A DNA stretch of 64,000 bases from Bacillus subtilis. GTDB taxonomy: Bacteria; Pseudomonadota; Alphaproteobacteria; Rhizobiales; Rhizobiaceae. The stretch is from the NCBI GenBank assembly GCA_021733665.1, contig JAHREI010000005.1, forward strand, positions 223,963-287,962, given 5' to 3'. Each line of letters begins with the position of its first letter. Position 1 is the stretch's first letter. Under the pieces are notes generated by a model. That model was not told the origin of the DNA. It worked only from the letters and a program-made list of their open reading frames with translations, and made no database searches. Shown in pieces: positions 61,493 to 64,000 of the stretch. The position numbers and the translations under genes were made by a program.

Positions 61493-63115
61493 ATGATCCG
61501 TATCGACAATATCAGCAAATCCAACAGCCACCGTATTTTGTTTATCGAAGCATCAGCTGCTTTGAACCGTGGTGAAAAAATCGGTCTCGTCGGACCGAAT
61601 GGTGCAGGTAAAACCACTCTGTTTCGTATGGTTACCGGTGAGGAACAGCCGGATGAGGGGCAGGTTACTGTCGAGAAGGGCGTAACAGTCGGCTATTTTG
61701 ATCAGAATGTTGGTGAAATGGGCGGACGGAGTGCGGTCGCTGAAGTCATGGACGGTGCTGGCCCCGTCAGTATCGTAGCCGCAGAACTGCGCGAACTTGA
61801 AGCTGCAATGTGTGATCCGGATCGGTTGGATGAGATGGATGCGATCATTGAGCGTTATGGGGAGGTTCAGGCACGCTATGAAGAACTGGATGGTTACGGG
61901 CTGGATGGTCGTGCGCGGGAAGTGCTGGCAGGTCTGAGCTTCACACAGGAAATGATGGACGGTGATGTCGGCAAACTGTCCGGTGGCTGGAAAATGCGTG
62001 TGGCGCTTGCCCGTATTCTGCTGATGCGCCCTGATGTGATGTTGCTCGATGAACCATCCAACCATCTGGATCTTGAAAGTCTGATCTGGCTTGAAAACTT
62101 CCTGAAGACTTATGACGGCGCATTGCTGATGACGTCGCATGACCGCGAATTCATGAACCGGATTGTCTCCAAGATTATTGAAATCGATGGCGGTAATCTG
62201 ACGACCTATTCGGGTGATTATGTTTTCTATGAGGGGCAGCGCGCTCTGAACGAAAAACATCAGCAGGCACAATTTGAACGCCAGCAGGCCATGCTCGCTA
62301 AAGAAATCAAATTTATCGAACGCTTTAAAGCACGCGCGTCTCATGCTTCGCAGGTGCAAAGCCGTGTGAAAAAGCTTGAGAAAATTGATCGTGTAGAACC
62401 GCCACGTCGCCGCCAGACTGTTGCTTTTGAATTTGCAACACCACCACGTTCCGGTGAAGATGTTGTCAGCCTGAAAGGGGTGCACAAGGCCTATGGTAGC
62501 CGCACAATCTATGAAGGTCTGGACTTTATGGTGCGCCGTCGTGAGCGTTGGTGCATTATGGGCGTCAATGGTGCGGGCAAGTCGACTTTGCTCAAGCTGG
62601 TCACCGGCACAACAGAGGCCGATAATGGTATTGTAACGCTCGGTGCCAGCGTAAAGCTCGGTTACTTCGCGCAGCATGCGATGGATATTCTTGAAGGTGA
62701 CAGCACTATTCTCGAATGGCTGGAGCAGCGTTTTCCAAAAGCGGGTCAGGCACCTCTACGCGCATTGGCTGGCTGCTTCGGTTTCTCCGGTGACGATATT
62801 GAAAAGAAATGCCGTGTGCTTTCCGGTGGTGAAAAGGCGCGTCTGGTTATGGCGGCTATGTTGTTCGATCCGCCGAACTTCCTTGTGCTGGATGAGCCAA
62901 CCAACCACCTTGATCTTGATACGAAGGAAATGCTGATTAAAGCATTGGCTGCCTATGAAGGCACAATGCTGTTTGTTTCGCATGATCGACATTTCTTATC
63001 GGCGCTTTCAAATCGTGTTCTGGAACTGACGCCGGATGGTATTCATCAATATGGTGGTGGCTATACAGAATATGTAGAAAGCACAGGGCAGGAAGCACCG
63101 GGTTTGCATAGTTAA
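61493..63115 (+). CDS. ABC-F family ATPase
   Basis: This 540-residue protein has two ABC domains and no membrane part. Domain 1 has GPNGAGKTT, LSGGWKMRVALARIL and VMLLDEPSNHLD. Domain 2 has GVNGAGKST, LSGGEKARLVMAAMLF and FLVLDEPTNHLD. The interdomain linker (about 245-310, QQAQFERQQAMLAKEIKFIERFKARASHASQVQSRVKKLEKIDRVEPP) is the helical arm that reaches into the ribosome E site in ABC-F proteins. It is a housekeeping translation factor of the YbiT/EttA/Uup type rather than a transporter. Confidence 0.92.
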   Translation: MIRIDNISKSNSHRILFIEASAALNRGEKIGLVGPNGAGKTTLFRMVTGEEQPDEGQVTVEKGVTVGYFDQNVGEMGGRSAVAEVMDGAGPVSIVAAELRELEAAMCDPDRLDEMDAIIERYGEVQARYEELDGYGLDGRAREVLAGLSFTQEMMDGDVGKLSGGWKMRVALARILLMRPDVMLLDEPSNHLDLESLIWLENFLKTYDGALLMTSHDREFMNRIVSKIIEIDGGNLTTYSGDYVFYEGQRALNEKHQQAQFERQQAMLAKEIKFIERFKARASHASQVQSRVKKLEKIDRVEPPRRRQTVAFEFATPPRSGEDVVSLKGVHKAYGSRTIYEGLDFMVRRRERWCIMGVNGAGKSTLLKLVTGTTEADNGIVTLGASVKLGYFAQHAMDILEGDSTILEWLEQRFPKAGQAPLRALAGCFGFSGDDIEKKCRVLSGGEKARLVMAAMLFDPPNFLVLDEPTNHLDLDTKEMLIKALAAYEGTMLFVSHDRHFLSALSNRVLELTPDGIHQYGGGYTEYVESTGQEAPGLHS

Positions 63116-63119
63116 AATG

Positions 63120-63156
63120 AGAAGCCTCCCGAAAGTGATTTCGGGAGGCTTCTTTG
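63120..63156. terminator. Bidirectional intrinsic terminator
   Basis: GAAGCCTCCCGAAA (63121-63134) pairs perfectly with TTTCGGGAGGCTTC (63139-63152) around GTGA, with TTT following on the plus strand. It separates the convergent ABC-F and deformylase-like genes. Confidence 0.9.
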
Positions 63157-63169
63157 TAAGTCGCAGTGT

Positions 63170-63667
63170 TTATTGGCGCCGTAATTTTTCGTAGCGCTTG
63201 ATCAGGCGATCCCGTTTGAGACGTGAAAGGCGCTGAATCCAAAATATACCGTTCAGCTGATCAATCTCATGCTGATGGCAAACGGCAAGCAGTCCGTCGG
63301 ACTCTTCTACATGTTCAACACCGTCTAAATCCTGATAGCGAATACGGATACGGGCATGGCGTTCGACTTCTTCTACGGCGCCCGGCATTGAAACGCTGCC
63401 TTCCGGATGTTTGATTGTCTCATCCGAGGCCCAGATAATCTCCGAATTGATATAGATCTGCACACCTTGCTCAGCAGACAGCTCCAGAACAACAACGCGT
63501 TTTGCAATTCCGATATGTGGAGCGGTGATGCCGATGCCCGGAGCCGCACGCATGGTATCCAGCATATCGCTTGTGAGATTACGCAGCGCCTCATCAAAAA
63601 CTGTGACAGTTTCTGCAATTTCGCGCAGTCGTTGATCGGGGTAGGGAACAATCGGGCAAACAGTCAT
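63170..63667 (-). CDS. Degenerate peptide deformylase-like protein
   Basis: This 165-residue protein has the length and fold pattern of peptide deformylase (PIVPYPDQRLREIAETV start), but all three motifs are altered. Motif 1 is GIGITAPH (glutamine to histidine at 51). Motif 2 is EGSVS with S91 in place of the metal-binding cysteine. Motif 3 is QHEIDQLNG with H133 and E134 kept but Q137 in place of the second metal histidine. With two of three metal ligands gone it is unlikely to be an active deformylase. It may bind ribosomes or formyl-peptides, or have another role. The frame is intact, so it is under selection or only recently decayed. Confidence 0.85.
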   Translation of the reverse strand: MTVCPIVPYPDQRLREIAETVTVFDEALRNLTSDMLDTMRAAPGIGITAPHIGIAKRVVVLELSAEQGVQIYINSEIIWASDETIKHPEGSVSMPGAVEEVERHARIRIRYQDLDGVEHVEESDGLLAVCHQHEIDQLNGIFWIQRLSRLKRDRLIKRYEKLRRQ

Positions 63668-64000
63668 TGGTACTCTTTATCTGAGTGTGCTGGCAGCACA
63701 TATATAGATGAACAGGTTTTCAGAGATTGATTATCGTAATTCTGGTGGTGTGAATAGCTCGGCATAGCCCTCGATTCTACAAAAGCGCGGTTCTGATTCT
63801 TGATTTACGAGTCGAAACAGTGGTTTGGGGTGTTGTTTTTGATATATGAGGGGCGGTTTTGGGGTGTTTTGGTTGTAAATGCGTGTTTGGATGTATTCTG
63901 ATTGGTGTGAAAACGGGGTTGGGGCTGTGGATTTGTGTTTTTTGTTATAAAAATTCCATAAAAGGTGTTTGTGCGTGTTGACAGTTTGGTTGGGTGGGGT
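63668..64000. promoter_or_regulatory. Gene-free G/T-rich end of the window with a consensus -35
   Basis: No coding frame, tRNA or terminator is convincing here. From about 63820 the plus strand is strongly G/T-biased. A perfect TTGACA lies at 63978-63983, so its -10 would fall at about 64001-64006, just outside the window. Such a strong -35 after a long gene-free stretch suggests the promoter of a stable RNA operon or a highly expressed gene on the plus strand. Confidence 0.35.

Noticed and set aside
61553..62677. 374-codon minus-strand frame
   Set aside because: It is antisense to the ABC-F gene with its two full ATPase domains; no ribosome site or family pattern.
1..64000. Mobile elements, tRNA genes, or a genomic island boundary
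   Set aside because: I looked for transposase and integrase motifs, tRNA cloverleaf sequences and flanking direct repeats and saw none that I could support.

Overview
The window looks like a chromosomal segment of an alphaproteobacterium, most likely a Brucellaceae-type member of the Hyphomicrobiales with about half G+C. I infer this from the mix of families: an IalB-like protein, very large Gly-rich autotransporters, FbpABC, AzlCD with Lrp, a QseBC-like pair with EptA, and NitT/TauT and Dpp transporters. No rRNA, tRNA, phage, insertion sequence or CRISPR array is visible. Genes are dense, and many transcription units end in clear intrinsic terminators.

Layout. 1-5.0 kb: a LysR regulator cut by the window edge, divergent from an opine/basic-amino-acid type binding protein and three catabolic genes (threonine-dehydratase-like EutB, DoeB/EutE deacylase, ornithine-cyclodeaminase-like EutC). 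This resembles ectoine or hydroxyectoine catabolism. 5.0-8.1 kb: a NitT/TauT ABC transporter behind a structured leader and a 20-codon coupled ORF. 8.1-9.8 kb: AzlCD with a divergent Lrp regulator. 9.8-13.3 kb: a long OmpA-like envelope protein and a MetF-like protein. 13.3-17.0 kb: the lipid A phosphoethanolamine transferase EptA with a QseBC-like two-component system. 17.3-21.1 kb: an orphan family 5 binding protein and a second two-component system. 21.3-32.6 kb: a 3557-residue autotransporter with more than 40 Gly-rich repeats, then an IalB-like protein. 32.6-35.9 kb: Ogt, a luciferase-like flavin oxidoreductase, a GST and a LysR regulator. 35.9-40.0 kb: FbpCAB iron uptake. 40.1-41.5 kb: a DUF488 protein and an acetoin-reductase-like SDR. 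41.5-51.9 kb: a catabolic island with KDG kinase, a D-threonine-aldolase-family enzyme, a Dpp-type ABC transporter, an IclR regulator, RidA and an N-acyl-D-amino-acid deacylase. 52.0-56.2 kb: a small membrane protein, a hybrid histidine kinase and a diguanylate cyclase. 56.2-60.8 kb: a DeoR regulator divergent from an autotransporter carrying a DNase I/sphingomyelinase-like domain. 61-64 kb: a small membrane protein, an ABC-F ATPase, a degenerate peptide-deformylase-like protein and a gene-free G/T-rich end.

The most interesting system is the 41.5-51.9 kb island. A KdgK-type kinase, a D-threonine-aldolase-family enzyme that could act as D-glucosaminate dehydratase, a D-aminoacylase-type deacetylase, RidA and an oligopeptide-type transporter together could convert N-acetyl-D-glucosaminate, the oxidised end of LPMO-cleaved chitin, into 2-keto-3-deoxygluconate 6-phosphate. 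The two divergent promoter regions of the island share a near-identical -10/operator module, which is a good candidate for the site bound by the local IclR protein. Other notable items are the structured leader before the NitT/TauT operon, the exact 159-bp repeat register in the giant autotransporter, the surface-displayed phosphodiesterase-like autotransporter, and the deformylase-like protein that lacks two metal ligands.
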